Shown: positions 44,649 through 53,155 of the stretch, in pieces
Layout of the letters: each line of letters starts with the position of its first letter
How positions within the stretch are numbered: position 1 is the stretch's first letter
Assembly (NCBI GenBank): GCA_964608915.1
Contig: CAZSQA010000030.1
Coordinates: 17,411-81,410 of the forward strand
Source of the DNA: QWQI01 sp964608915
Lineage (GTDB): Bacteria; Planctomycetota; Planctomycetia; Isosphaerales; Isosphaeraceae
Reading direction: 5' to 3'
DNA: 64,000 nucleotides
Made by a program: the position numbers and the translations under genes
Notes under the pieces: model-generated
What the model was told of the DNA's origin: nothing
The model's input: only the letters and a program-made list of their open reading frames with translations
The model's database searches: none

Positions 44649-45569
44649 TCAGACCTGATCCGCTGGTCGGCCCGCGCTTGACCGCCCGCGCCACACTTCG
44701 ATGATCGCCGCGTTGTCCGCATTGCCCCAGCCCGCATCCTCCGCCTCCGTCAAAAGCGATTCGTGCAAGGCCGATAACGGCAATCTCTGCCCGATTCGCT
44801 TCGCCGCCTCGAGCATCAGCCGCACATCCTTATGATGCTGCCTCAGCCGGGCTTGCGGGCGATATTCGGCCTCGATCATTTTCACGCCCTTGGCGTCCAT
44901 GACACGCGACCACGCCGCCGAAGCCTTCAGCACCTCCAGAGTCGCAGGCAAATCCAGCCCCCAGGCTTCCGCCAGAGCCAGCCCCTCGGCCAATGCCGCG
45001 CGATTGAGCCCGAGGATCAGGTTCGAAACCAGCTTCGCTCTTGACCCCGCACCCACCGGGCCCACATGATGCACCGATCCGCCGACTGCGGCAAACACCG
45101 GTCCGGCGGCTTCGAAATCGCACACATCCCCTCCGACGATCCAGGCCCCCTGCCCTGTGGCGATCACCTCGCTGCTGCCCGAAAGCGGCGCGTCCAGATA
45201 TCCGGCCCCGGCCGCCTTCAGCACTTCCGCCGCCCGCTCGACCTGATCCGGTGATGCCGTCGTCGTGTCGATCACCAGCGAACCGGGTTCGAGAGAAGTC
45301 CTTAGTTCGTCGATCACGTCCGCCGCGATCGCTCCATCCGGAAGGCTCAGCAGGATCGTCGCGCATTGCCGCGCAACCGATTCGGCACCGCTGGCCGGAA
45401 TCCCCCCCGCCGTCTCGAATCGCTCAACGGCAGCTCGATCGACATCGAACCCGACGACTTCGAAACCTGCCTGAATCAGCCGCCCGACCAGCGCCGAACC
45501 CACCAGCCCAAGGCCGATCAGCCCGATCCTCGCCCGGCCTTCGACGCGATTGCCCACCGATTCGCTCAT
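44649..45569 (-). CDS. NAD(P)-dependent 3-hydroxyisobutyrate dehydrogenase-like enzyme
   Basis: The 306-residue protein starts with a Rossmann motif (RIGLIGLGLVGSALVGRLIQAGFEV). It has the substrate motif DAPLSGSSEVIATGQGAWIVGG and the catalytic-Lys region AGSRAKLVSNLILGLNRAAL. This is the beta-hydroxyacid dehydrogenase family (3-hydroxyisobutyrate, tartronate semialdehyde and similar). A DAPLSG core and conserved Lys suggest an active enzyme; the substrate is unknown. It is divergent from the MFS/DUF6807 operon with about 150 bp between starts, so shared regulation is plausible. The frame extends upstream to 46010 only as a shadow. Confidence 0.85.
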   Translation of the reverse strand: MSESVGNRVEGRARIGLIGLGLVGSALVGRLIQAGFEVVGFDVDRAAVERFETAGGIPASGAESVARQCATILLSLPDGAIAADVIDELRTSLEPGSLVIDTTTASPDQVERAAEVLKAAGAGYLDAPLSGSSEVIATGQGAWIVGGDVCDFEAAGPVFAAVGGSVHHVGPVGAGSRAKLVSNLILGLNRAALAEGLALAEAWGLDLPATLEVLKASAAWSRVMDAKGVKMIEAEYRPQARLRQHHKDVRLMLEAAKRIGQRLPLSALHESLLTEAEDAGWGNADNAAIIEVWRGRSSAGRPADQV

Positions 45570-45723
45570 GGTCTGGCCGATCCGTGTCTGATATTCTGTG
45601 TCGATCCCCGGCATGCCATTGTGTCCATCGGCGTGCCCGGGTTCAACGTCGCTCTGCCGCCTGCACACCCTCTTGCCGGCCGATTTCATGCTTTCACGAT
45701 CACAGGATGACGTAACGTCCAGT

Positions 45724-47004
45724 ATGACCGCTGGTTCGAACACTCCGGCCGAGCCTGCACGCGGCCGGGTGCTTGTGCTTGCCTGCGTCTTCCTGGCGCT
45801 GGTGTTCGACGGCGTCGAACTGGGCCTGATGCCCGTGGCGTCGCTCTCCGTGGCGCAATCTCTGCTTGGCACAGGGTATACGCCACAACTGGGTGCGGAG
45901 TGGTTCGCCTGGCTCACGGCGTCTCTCATGCTCGGCGCGGCCGTCGGCGGTATCGTTTTCGGTACTTTAGGCGATACGCGGGGCCGATCCGCCGCCATGG
46001 CCTGGAGCATCCTGTTCTATTCCGCCTTCGCCGGCCTCGGCGGGTTCGTGCAGTCGATGAACCAGTTGCTCGTCCTGCGGTTCCTCGTCGGCCTGGGTGT
46101 TGGCGGCGTCTGGCCCAATGGCGTCTCGCTGGCCGCCGAATTCTGGCCAGAGGCTTCGAAGCCCCGCGTCTCGGGCATTCTCGGCGTGGCCATCAATCTC
46201 GGCATTCTGGGGCTATCGCAGGTCGCCCGGCTTCATCCGATTACCCCCGGCTCCTGGCGCTGGCTGTTCCTCTGGTGTGCCGCGCCCACGCTCTTGGGGC
46301 TTTTCGTGGCGCGCTGGCTGCCGGAATCGCCTCAGTGGCGTGCCTCGAAACGTTCTTCGAACCCGGGCAAGCATTCCGGCGATTTCGACCGTTCGCTCGA
46401 CCGCCGAACTCTCGCCATCGCCATCCTGCTCGGCAGTATCCCGCTCGTCGGTGCCTGGGCCGCTTCGAAATGGATGATCCCCTGGGCCGATGCCGTTGCA
46501 TCTTCCACCCAGCCAGGCTACAAAGCCACGGCACAAGGCTATTGGGCCTTCGGCGCATGCCTGGGCGGGTTTTTCGGGGCGATCGTCGCCGGCCGGCTCG
46601 GCCCGCGGCTTTCCTATGCCTTTTTCGGCCTGCTCGCCACAGCCTTCACCTGCGGCTTGTTCCTCGGCACCCGCCCGCTCGAAACGGCCTTTCTGCCCAT
46701 GGTGTTCGCCCAGGGTCTGGCGGCGACTCTCTTCTTCGGCTGGCTGCCATTGAATTTGCCGCCGATGTTCGCCACCGCCAGCCGCGCCACAGGCACGGGC
46801 ATCGCTTACAATGTCGGCCGCTTCGTCACTGCGTTCGGGGTGCTCGGGTCAAGCCTGCTGGTTCGTCAGTTCGGTGGCGATTACGCCGCCATCGGCGCCG
46901 CGGCGAGCCTGGTCTATGCCCTGGGCATCGCTGCCGCGTGGCTTTATCCGGCATCGCATTTCGAATCGACACACCTGAAGAGTCAGGAGAAACGGACCGA
47001 ATGA
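45724..47004 (+). CDS. MFS transporter
   Basis: Start ATG 45724 gives 426 residues with about twelve membrane helices and the MFS loop GDTRGRSAAMAWS between helices 2 and 3, plus LRFLVGLGVGGVWPNGVSLAAEFWPE, typical of the sugar/aromatic acid branch. The cytoplasmic loop PESPQWRASKRSSNPG is charged. It overlaps the DUF6807 gene by ATGA, so the two are translationally coupled. Substrate unknown; the neighbours suggest a sugar acid or related organic acid. Confidence 0.88.
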   Translation: MTAGSNTPAEPARGRVLVLACVFLALVFDGVELGLMPVASLSVAQSLLGTGYTPQLGAEWFAWLTASLMLGAAVGGIVFGTLGDTRGRSAAMAWSILFYSAFAGLGGFVQSMNQLLVLRFLVGLGVGGVWPNGVSLAAEFWPEASKPRVSGILGVAINLGILGLSQVARLHPITPGSWRWLFLWCAAPTLLGLFVARWLPESPQWRASKRSSNPGKHSGDFDRSLDRRTLAIAILLGSIPLVGAWAASKWMIPWADAVASSTQPGYKATAQGYWAFGACLGGFFGAIVAGRLGPRLSYAFFGLLATAFTCGLFLGTRPLETAFLPMVFAQGLAATLFFGWLPLNLPPMFATASRATGTGIAYNVGRFVTAFGVLGSSLLVRQFGGDYAAIGAAASLVYALGIAAAWLYPASHFESTHLKSQEKRTE

Positions 47005-47960
47005 ACCGCAGGACTCTCGGCCGAAATGCGATCGCGGCTTCCCTTGCCGCCCAGGCCTGGATTTCGAATGAAGCGGGTGTGACCGGCTGGTCGTTCGTCG
47101 CCGGCACGGATCGAATCGAAATCCTGCGGAACGGCAGGCCGATCGCCACTTTCGTCACCCGCCACCCGAAAATCCGCAGGCCTTTCTTTCAGGATATATT
47201 CACCCCTGGCGGAATGCGAATCACCAGGCCCCTTCCGCCTGATCCTGCCACTGAGGATCCCGATCACGACACGATGCACCCTGGCCTGTGGCTGGCGTTC
47301 GGCGATTCGAACGGTGTCGACTACTGGCGCAACAAGGCCGAAGTGCGGCACGTCCGGTATTCGAAACCGGTTTCGATCGAAAACGATGCACTGGCGTTCG
47401 AAGTCGAGAATCACTGGCTCGACGTCAACGGCTCCGCAGTGAACTGCCGGGAATTCGCGAGCTATCGATTCACTTCGATCGGTCCGGATGCCGTCCTGGA
47501 CTGGTCTTCGAAATTCGTGACCGATCGAGGAGCGATACGACTGGGCCATCAGGAAGAAATGGGCCTGGGCATTCGTCTCACTCGGCCACTCACCGTGAAA
47601 AAAGGCAAGGGCCGTATCGATTGCGGTAATGGAGGAGTCGACGAAAAAGGCACCTGGGGCAGACAGGCTTCATGGTGGGTGGCTTCCTTACCTGCAAATG
47701 CAAGCCCGGAAAAGTCATTCGCTCGCAGCGGAGTTCAGATTCTGGTAAAATGCGATCCCGACGATCGCCCGTTCTGGGGCCACACGCGTGATTACGGCCT
47801 GATCGTGGCGAACCCTTCTCCCCAGCCCGGTTCTGCAGTCGATTCGATTTCGATCCCTGCGGAATCACCGCTGGAATTCCATTTCCGAATCCGCCTTTTC
47901 GATTCCGCGGATTCCGGATTCGCCGCCTGGGCGGATGCTCACGCGATTCGAAATGTCTGA
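47001..47960 (+). CDS. DUF6807 (PmoA-type) protein
   Basis: The 319-residue protein starts at ATG 47001, overlapping the MFS stop codon (ATGA) with AGGAGA ten bases ahead. DUF6807 features are RPFFQDIFTPGGMRITRP, DHDTMHPGLWLAFGDSNGVDYWRN and GHQEEMGLGIRLTRP. Planctomycetes often carry this domain in carbohydrate or organic-acid catabolic loci; its reaction is unknown. Its N-terminus (RRTLGRNAIAASLAAQAWIS) may be a Tat-like leader. It forms an operon with the MFS gene and faces the dehydrogenase gene. Confidence 0.85.
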   Translation: MNRRTLGRNAIAASLAAQAWISNEAGVTGWSFVAGTDRIEILRNGRPIATFVTRHPKIRRPFFQDIFTPGGMRITRPLPPDPATEDPDHDTMHPGLWLAFGDSNGVDYWRNKAEVRHVRYSKPVSIENDALAFEVENHWLDVNGSAVNCREFASYRFTSIGPDAVLDWSSKFVTDRGAIRLGHQEEMGLGIRLTRPLTVKKGKGRIDCGNGGVDEKGTWGRQASWWVASLPANASPEKSFARSGVQILVKCDPDDRPFWGHTRDYGLIVANPSPQPGSAVDSISIPAESPLEFHFRIRLFDSADSGFAAWADAHAIRNV

Positions 47961-48058
47961 TCTCCTCAAGTGATTCGAATCTCGTCAACCCTGCATTTCT
48001 GTTCGCTTCGTTCGGCACGATCCCGGTCGATTTCCTCGGATATTCAGGAGTTTATGCG

Positions 48059-49429
48059 ATGATTCGTCTCCCCGGTCGGTTCATGATATTGACGCTTGCC
48101 GCCATTCTTCTCGCAAGCGGTTCCGTTGCGACGGAGCAAGTCCGCAAATCGAGGCAGCCCCGTTCGAAATCCGCTCCGGTGACAAAGGCGAAATCCGCCG
48201 AGGGGAACGATCCGCAAGCCGGGCCTGGCCCGTGGAGCGATCCCGCCGACGAAACCGTCTGGCCGAACGCCAAAAGTCACGCCAACAGCGACGAGTGGAT
48301 CGCGCGCAATCACGACAAAATTCGCAAAATGCGCCCGCGCGTGCTGCTCGTCAACTTTTCGAACGCGCACGACCGGGCACATCTCGACAAACTGACCGCC
48401 GACCTGTTCCGGGCACTGGGCGAAAGCAGCCGGTATCATGGCTATGCCGGCCCGGCCGCGCCGGCGTTTCTCGATTATCAGGTCTTCAAGTTCGTTGACC
48501 TGCGCGACCCGGATCGCACCGTCGGCGACAGCCGACTTGTCCCCCTCAAGAATCCGGCGGCCACCGGTGGTTTCAATTTCCGTTATGCCGCCCTTTTCAG
48601 CCAGGATTTCGCCGCCCGTGTCGGCGTGACCGATCCGAAAAATCCCCGGAGGTTTCTGGATCTGAAATCCCTGCTGGACTTGGGCTACATCCATGAAATC
48701 TGGTTCTTCACTTCGGGCGACGAAAAGCAGGGCCCGCACATCGGGGCTTTCGAAGTCGTCGAACAGAAACCGCTTTATGACGACCGGTACCGCAAAGTAC
48801 CAGGCCGCTGGGTTCAGGCCGGCAACGGGGGCGACGACGACCAGCCGTGGGCCGGGCGAAGCGTCCGCATCGGCAACGTCAACGCTTCTCGCGGCGTCGG
48901 CTGCTTTATGGAGAGCCTGGCTCACGGGATCGAGGGCATGTCCAATTCCCGGGCGATTCCCTATTTCACCCAATATTTTCGCGAGTATGCCGGATTCGAC
49001 CTGAAAGACCGTTACGGAGTGCCCTTCGACAGCCTCTACGCCGTCTCTTACGGCGATCGCTCGATCGAATATCCCGACGCCGGAACCATGATCGTCACCC
49101 ACGCAGGCAAGCCATTTCGCATCGAAAATTACGTCGCCGCGGGCGGTAACGCTCACTTCCCGCCGAACGGTCGATCGCATTATGACCTCAATAACGACAG
49201 GCCCGTCTTTTCGACCATCGAGGGCTGGCGCATCGGCGGCGGCGCGGACAATCAGGATGAAGTCAGGCCGTTCACGAACAGGGCTTTCGAACGCTATCGT
49301 GCACTCGCCCCTGACTGCATGGGCGCCTGGCTCGTTTATTGGCGGCAGAATATGCCAGGGCTCGACAATCGCCAGAAAGACGCCGCCGGCAAACCGATGA
49401 AAAACTGGTGGCCTTTTCTGTTTTATTGA
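48059..49429 (+). CDS. Exported protein, unknown function
   Basis: The 456-residue product has a signal peptide (RFMILTLAAILLASGSVATE), then a Lys/Pro-rich stretch and a conserved-looking body with RPRVLLVNFSNAHDRAHLDKL, LGYIHEIWFFTSGDEKQGPHIGAFEVVEQ, GCFMESLAHGIEGM and NYVAAGGNAHFPPNGRSHYDL. I cannot name a family; similar uncharacterised proteins occur in planctomycetes and myxobacteria. It is monocistronic, starting 98 bp after the DUF6807 gene. Confidence 0.75.
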   Translation: MIRLPGRFMILTLAAILLASGSVATEQVRKSRQPRSKSAPVTKAKSAEGNDPQAGPGPWSDPADETVWPNAKSHANSDEWIARNHDKIRKMRPRVLLVNFSNAHDRAHLDKLTADLFRALGESSRYHGYAGPAAPAFLDYQVFKFVDLRDPDRTVGDSRLVPLKNPAATGGFNFRYAALFSQDFAARVGVTDPKNPRRFLDLKSLLDLGYIHEIWFFTSGDEKQGPHIGAFEVVEQKPLYDDRYRKVPGRWVQAGNGGDDDQPWAGRSVRIGNVNASRGVGCFMESLAHGIEGMSNSRAIPYFTQYFREYAGFDLKDRYGVPFDSLYAVSYGDRSIEYPDAGTMIVTHAGKPFRIENYVAAGGNAHFPPNGRSHYDLNNDRPVFSTIEGWRIGGGADNQDEVRPFTNRAFERYRALAPDCMGAWLVYWRQNMPGLDNRQKDAAGKPMKNWWPFLFY

Positions 49430-49574
49430 ATTCGCGAGTCGACAGGAAGAAACGCGCGACACCGAAAGCTTCGAACACCGATTCACCCGGAAAACTCATC
49501 TTGATCGATACGTTCCGCGGAGATTCCGGGAAATTCATGCCGACGTACAGGCTGAATCGATCGTCCGTCGCCCG

Positions 49575-49622
49575 ATAGTGAAAATGGGCGGGGGATTTCG
49601 CGATTTCGAAATCCCCCCGCTT
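49575..49622 (-). terminator. Hairpin after the D-threonine-aldolase-like gene
   Basis: On the minus strand GCGGGGGGATTTCG (49607-49620) pairs with CGAAATCCCCCGC (49588-49600), loop AAATCG, followed by CCATTTTC. The stem is excellent; the T run is short. Confidence 0.6.
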
Positions 49623-49645
49623 CGGAAATTCGGCTTCGACCGTAA

Positions 49646-50761
49646 TCAGATCGAAATCACCCGGCCCCGGGCGGTGACGTCCCAACGGCCGATGAGTTTT
49701 CCGTTTTCCGCGACGTAGGCCCAATTATGAAGTGCAATGGTCGGACAAATATGCGAAGGAACCGCCCACAGAGGCGTGCCGACCGGATATTTGCCGGGAT
49801 CGGCGCAGCGGATGACCAGGTGTTCCTCCGATTGGCCCAGCGGTTCGGCGTCCGGCAGCACGAGAATTCTGGCTCGGGGAGGTGCCGGGTCGGCCGCGAC
49901 GGCCTTGTGGCCCAGATCCAGGCACAGCCGGTCGGTTCCAGGCCTGCTGACGACACGGGTCAGCAGATAGACGGCCGGCGGAAACGGCAGGTCTTCGTAG
50001 CGCGAACCATAGCCCGAATCGTTGAAGACGAGGGTGCCTGGAGAGCATTGGATCGTCGGATCGTCCAGCACGAAGTGGGTCGGAAAGCTGGGCGACCCGC
50101 CCAGAACGAGCGATGGCACCGGCAGCCCGGCGGCCACCAGCTTGTCGCGAAGGGCCAGAATCGCTTCCTGACCAGGCCGGGCCGTGGCCTTGCGTTCTTC
50201 GAGCTTTTCGTCGCGAATGTGACCGTCGTAACCATGCAGGCCAGCTGCGATCAGCGACGGCGCTTCGACGATCGCCTTGTAGATCGCGAACGCCTTGTCG
50301 CCCGGGGCGATTCCCGTCCGGTTCATGCCCAGGTCGACATCCAGATACAGAGCGATTTCCGTGTCGTGCCGCCGGGCGGCTTCGGCGATCTGGGCGACCA
50401 TGTCCAGGTCGTCCACCAATGCGGCGAATTTCGTGTTGCCGTAAAACCGCTGCAACTTGATGAATCGCCAGATGTTCGGGCCGACCAGGGGGTACGACAT
50501 CAGAACGTCGCGGCCGCCGGCCGCCGCCGTCATCTCGGCTTCGGCGATCGTGGCGCATTTGTGCTGATGGATGCCGGCCGCTTCGCACAGCCGAACGACT
50601 TCCGCCATTTTGTGCGTTTTGACATGGGGCCGCAAACGATGCGCCCCACCGGCCATCTTGATCATCCGGTCGATGTTCGCGACCACCCGGTCCCGAAAGA
50701 TCACGAGCGAGGGGCTGATCAATTCGGCGACGCAGTCCAGGGGCGGAGGGGCATAGTCCAT
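49646..50761 (-). CDS. PLP-dependent D-threonine aldolase/alanine racemase-like enzyme
   Basis: The 371-residue protein has an alanine racemase-type barrel: LRPHVKTHKMAEVVRL holds the PLP-binding Lys (VKTHK), followed by CATIAEAEM, GLHGYDGHIRD, VLGGSPSFPTH and GTLVFNDSGYGSR. The C-terminal beta domain has VPSHICPTIALHNW, a His/Asp-type metal site as in D-threonine aldolases. It would cleave or deaminate D-hydroxy amino acids using PLP and a divalent metal. The stop is followed by a hairpin. Confidence 0.87.
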   Translation of the reverse strand: MDYAPPPLDCVAELISPSLVIFRDRVVANIDRMIKMAGGAHRLRPHVKTHKMAEVVRLCEAAGIHQHKCATIAEAEMTAAAGGRDVLMSYPLVGPNIWRFIKLQRFYGNTKFAALVDDLDMVAQIAEAARRHDTEIALYLDVDLGMNRTGIAPGDKAFAIYKAIVEAPSLIAAGLHGYDGHIRDEKLEERKATARPGQEAILALRDKLVAAGLPVPSLVLGGSPSFPTHFVLDDPTIQCSPGTLVFNDSGYGSRYEDLPFPPAVYLLTRVVSRPGTDRLCLDLGHKAVAADPAPPRARILVLPDAEPLGQSEEHLVIRCADPGKYPVGTPLWAVPSHICPTIALHNWAYVAENGKLIGRWDVTARGRVISI

Positions 50762-50809
50762 CGGAAACCGGGCTCCATCGGGCAGTGCGAGCTGGGGAAG
50801 AACGAGAAT

Positions 50810-52129
50810 TCAGCGAGGGGGCAACAGTTCGACGACCGCCGAGGTCATCGCAAGGATGCCTGTCTCGATCGCCGTTTCAGAAACGGGCAGAAACTCGGCC
50901 GAGTGCAGCGAGGGAAGCGGCTTGCCCCCCTTGCGGGCATCTTCGAGCCGTTGCGGGGCCACGGTGCCGAGACGGAACATGAATGTCGGCACGCCGCCCT
51001 GACCATAAAGGCCGAAGTCTTCCGCACCGGTCGTCGGTTCCACCGCGACGACGTTCTCGTCGCCCAGCGACCTGCGGATCGCGGGCATCACGCGAGCGAC
51101 CAGGGCAGGATCGTTGACCGTCGGCGTAATGCCTTCGTCGATCGTGACTTCAGGCTTGGGGGCGTCGTGGGCGTGAGCGATCCCTTCCGCCTTGCGGCGA
51201 ATGGAGGCCAGGAGCATCTCACGGGTCTCGTCGCGAAACGCCCGCACGGTGAGCTGGAGCCGGACGTCGTCGGGGATGATGTTGTTCTTGGTGCCGCCGT
51301 GGATGGAACCGACGGTGACGACGCCTGCGTCGATCGGGTTGACCTTGCGGCTGACGATCGTCTGCAGGTCGACGATCAGCATCGCGGCCTGAACGATCGG
51401 GTCGATCGCGTTGTGCGGCATGGCGCCGTGGCCGCCTCTGCCCTTGACCAGGATATTGACCGAAGTGCTGGAAGCGAACGCCGGCCCGGCGACGAAACCG
51501 ACCTTGCCCGCGGCGACATCGTGTGCGACATGCAAAGCAAGTGCGGCCGAGGGTTTGGGAAACTTGTCGTAAAGCCCGTCGGCCAGCATGGCCCGGGCTC
51601 CTTCGACCCTTTCTTCAGCCGGCTGGCCGATCAGAACGACTGTGCCCTTCCAGGCATCCCGATGCTCCACCAGCCACTGAGCGGTGCCGATCAGGCATGT
51701 CATGTGAATGTCATGCCCGCATGCATGCATGACGCCCGTCTGACGGCCTTCGGCATCGGCGACGCGAACCTGGCTGGCATAAGCTGCACCCGTCGCTTCG
51801 GTGACTGGCAGAGCGTCCAGGTCCGAACGGACCAGAACGACCGGCCCCGGACCGTTTTCCAGAACCGCCACGACGCCATGGCCACCGACGTTTCGTGTCA
51901 CCTTCGCTCCGGCGGCGGCGAGCGCCTCGGCGAGCTTTCCCGCCGTCCGCTTTTCCTGAAGCGAAAGCTCAGGGTTTCGATGGAGATCCTCGTAGACCAC
52001 CTTCAGAGCAGGAACGTTCTTGCCGAACCAGGCGGCGTTCTCTTTCGCGGCGTTCTTCTCGTCGCCCAGGCAAAACGGAATCGCAAGCATCTGGCTGATC
52101 GCCGCACAGAACGTTCCGATGCGTTTCAT
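50810..52129 (-). CDS. M20-family metallo-amidohydrolase
   Basis: The 439-residue protein carries the M20 motifs VRSDLDALPV, HACGHDIHMTCL, GQPAEERVEGA and GRGGHGAMPHNAIDP. The HACGHD-type form marks the amidohydrolase branch (amino-acid acylase, N-acetyl-diaminopimelate or hippurate hydrolases). A short signal-like start (ISQMLAIPFCLGDE) suggests export, which is uncertain. It overlaps the TPR gene by four bases (ATGA at 52126) and so is translationally coupled to it. Confidence 0.87.
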   Translation of the reverse strand: MKRIGTFCAAISQMLAIPFCLGDEKNAAKENAAWFGKNVPALKVVYEDLHRNPELSLQEKRTAGKLAEALAAAGAKVTRNVGGHGVVAVLENGPGPVVLVRSDLDALPVTEATGAAYASQVRVADAEGRQTGVMHACGHDIHMTCLIGTAQWLVEHRDAWKGTVVLIGQPAEERVEGARAMLADGLYDKFPKPSAALALHVAHDVAAGKVGFVAGPAFASSTSVNILVKGRGGHGAMPHNAIDPIVQAAMLIVDLQTIVSRKVNPIDAGVVTVGSIHGGTKNNIIPDDVRLQLTVRAFRDETREMLLASIRRKAEGIAHAHDAPKPEVTIDEGITPTVNDPALVARVMPAIRRSLGDENVVAVEPTTGAEDFGLYGQGGVPTFMFRLGTVAPQRLEDARKGGKPLPSLHSAEFLPVSETAIETGILAMTSAVVELLPPR

Positions 52130-52443
52130 AGCCCGTGTTCCTTCTGGAAAGCCATGGCCTTGGCGGCTTCGGCTTCAGGAATCCGACCGCATTTCACGTA
52201 GATTACCGAGAGGGCCGTGTAGCTGAAAGTGTCGTCCGGTTCGAGTTCCACAACCTTTTTCGCGTGTTCGATCGCTTTTTCCGCTTCGCCGAGATCGACG
52301 TAGAGCTTGGCGATCAAACCATGTCCGAGAGAAAAATTCGGATCGTCCTTGAAAGCCTGTTCGAGAAGTTCGATCGCACCGGCTTTGTCGCCTGCGTCGC
52401 GTTTTTCGATGGCCTGATCGTAAAGCTGGTCAGGTGTCGGCAT
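52126..52443 (-). CDS. Small TPR protein
   Basis: Start ATG 52443 follows CAGGAAG by six bases and gives 105 residues. Three tetratricopeptide-like units are visible (YDQAIEKRDAGDKAGAIELLEQA, GHGLIAKLYVDLGEAEKAIEHAK, SYTALSVIYVKCGRIPEAEAAK). TPR proteins act as adaptors. Its stop overlaps the M20 start, so a partnership with the amidohydrolase is possible. Confidence 0.85.
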   Translation of the reverse strand: MPTPDQLYDQAIEKRDAGDKAGAIELLEQAFKDDPNFSLGHGLIAKLYVDLGEAEKAIEHAKKVVELEPDDTFSYTALSVIYVKCGRIPEAEAAKAMAFQKEHGL

Positions 52444-52504
52444 TGGTCTTCCTGTTTCGAGGTGTTGCGGCATGTTCGATTTACGACGTGGATCCCGATC
52501 TATT

Positions 52505-53080
52505 TCAGCCCGAGCAAGGCCCTTCCTGCACAAGATCGGCCAGCGGACGCCGGGCGCTCGGCTTTTCACGTGCCCGCAGCGAATCCGGCAAGTTTTCGGC
52601 AGGACCCTTATGACCGACGGCGATCATGATCATGGGATCAAGTTCAGCCGGCAAATTCAATGCCGATTTCGACGCGGCATGATCGAAACCCTGCATCGGA
52701 TGGACGACCAGGCCTCGATGCGTGAGTTCGAGGGCGAAGTTCTCCCATGCGGCTCCCGCGTCGAAAGCGTACAGCCGCGCGGCTTCGCCGTTATGGTCGA
52801 ACGTGGTTTTGGACGCCAGCAGAACCAACGCGCCGGCATGAACGCACCAGCTTCGGTTCGATTCGCCGAGAAGGCTGAGAAACAGCGGCCAGTGGTCGCT
52901 GGCCCGATGTGCATAGAAAAACCGCCAGGGTTGATTGTTGAAAGCCGAAGGAGCCCAGCGGGCAGCTTCGAATGCGGCGAGAAGATCCGATTGAGCGACA
53001 GGCTCGCCGGTCATGGATCGCGGCGACCAGCGGCGAGGGATGACTTCGAGGATCGGATGTTCGACTTGACGCTCGGACAT
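52505..53080 (-). CDS. Nitroreductase-family FMN protein
   Basis: Start ATG 53080 gives 191 residues. The nitroreductase pattern is visible: PRRWSPRSMTGEPV (FMN phosphate region), FEAARWAPSAFNNQPWRFFYA, AAWENFALELTHRGLVVHPMQGF and PMIMIAVGHKG. Such flavoproteins reduce nitro, quinone or enone groups with NAD(P)H. It is on the same strand as and 61 bp upstream of the TPR gene. The upstream part of the frame is not family sequence. Confidence 0.85.
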   Translation of the reverse strand: MSERQVEHPILEVIPRRWSPRSMTGEPVAQSDLLAAFEAARWAPSAFNNQPWRFFYAHRASDHWPLFLSLLGESNRSWCVHAGALVLLASKTTFDHNGEAARLYAFDAGAAWENFALELTHRGLVVHPMQGFDHAASKSALNLPAELDPMIMIAVGHKGPAENLPDSLRAREKPSARRPLADLVQEGPCSG

Positions 53081-53155
53081 GGTGTCTCGCTTCCACATGC
53101 GGTTTCGACGCCTGGCGGGCGTGAACGGAACGCTGCTGCACAAAGTGTAATCGTC

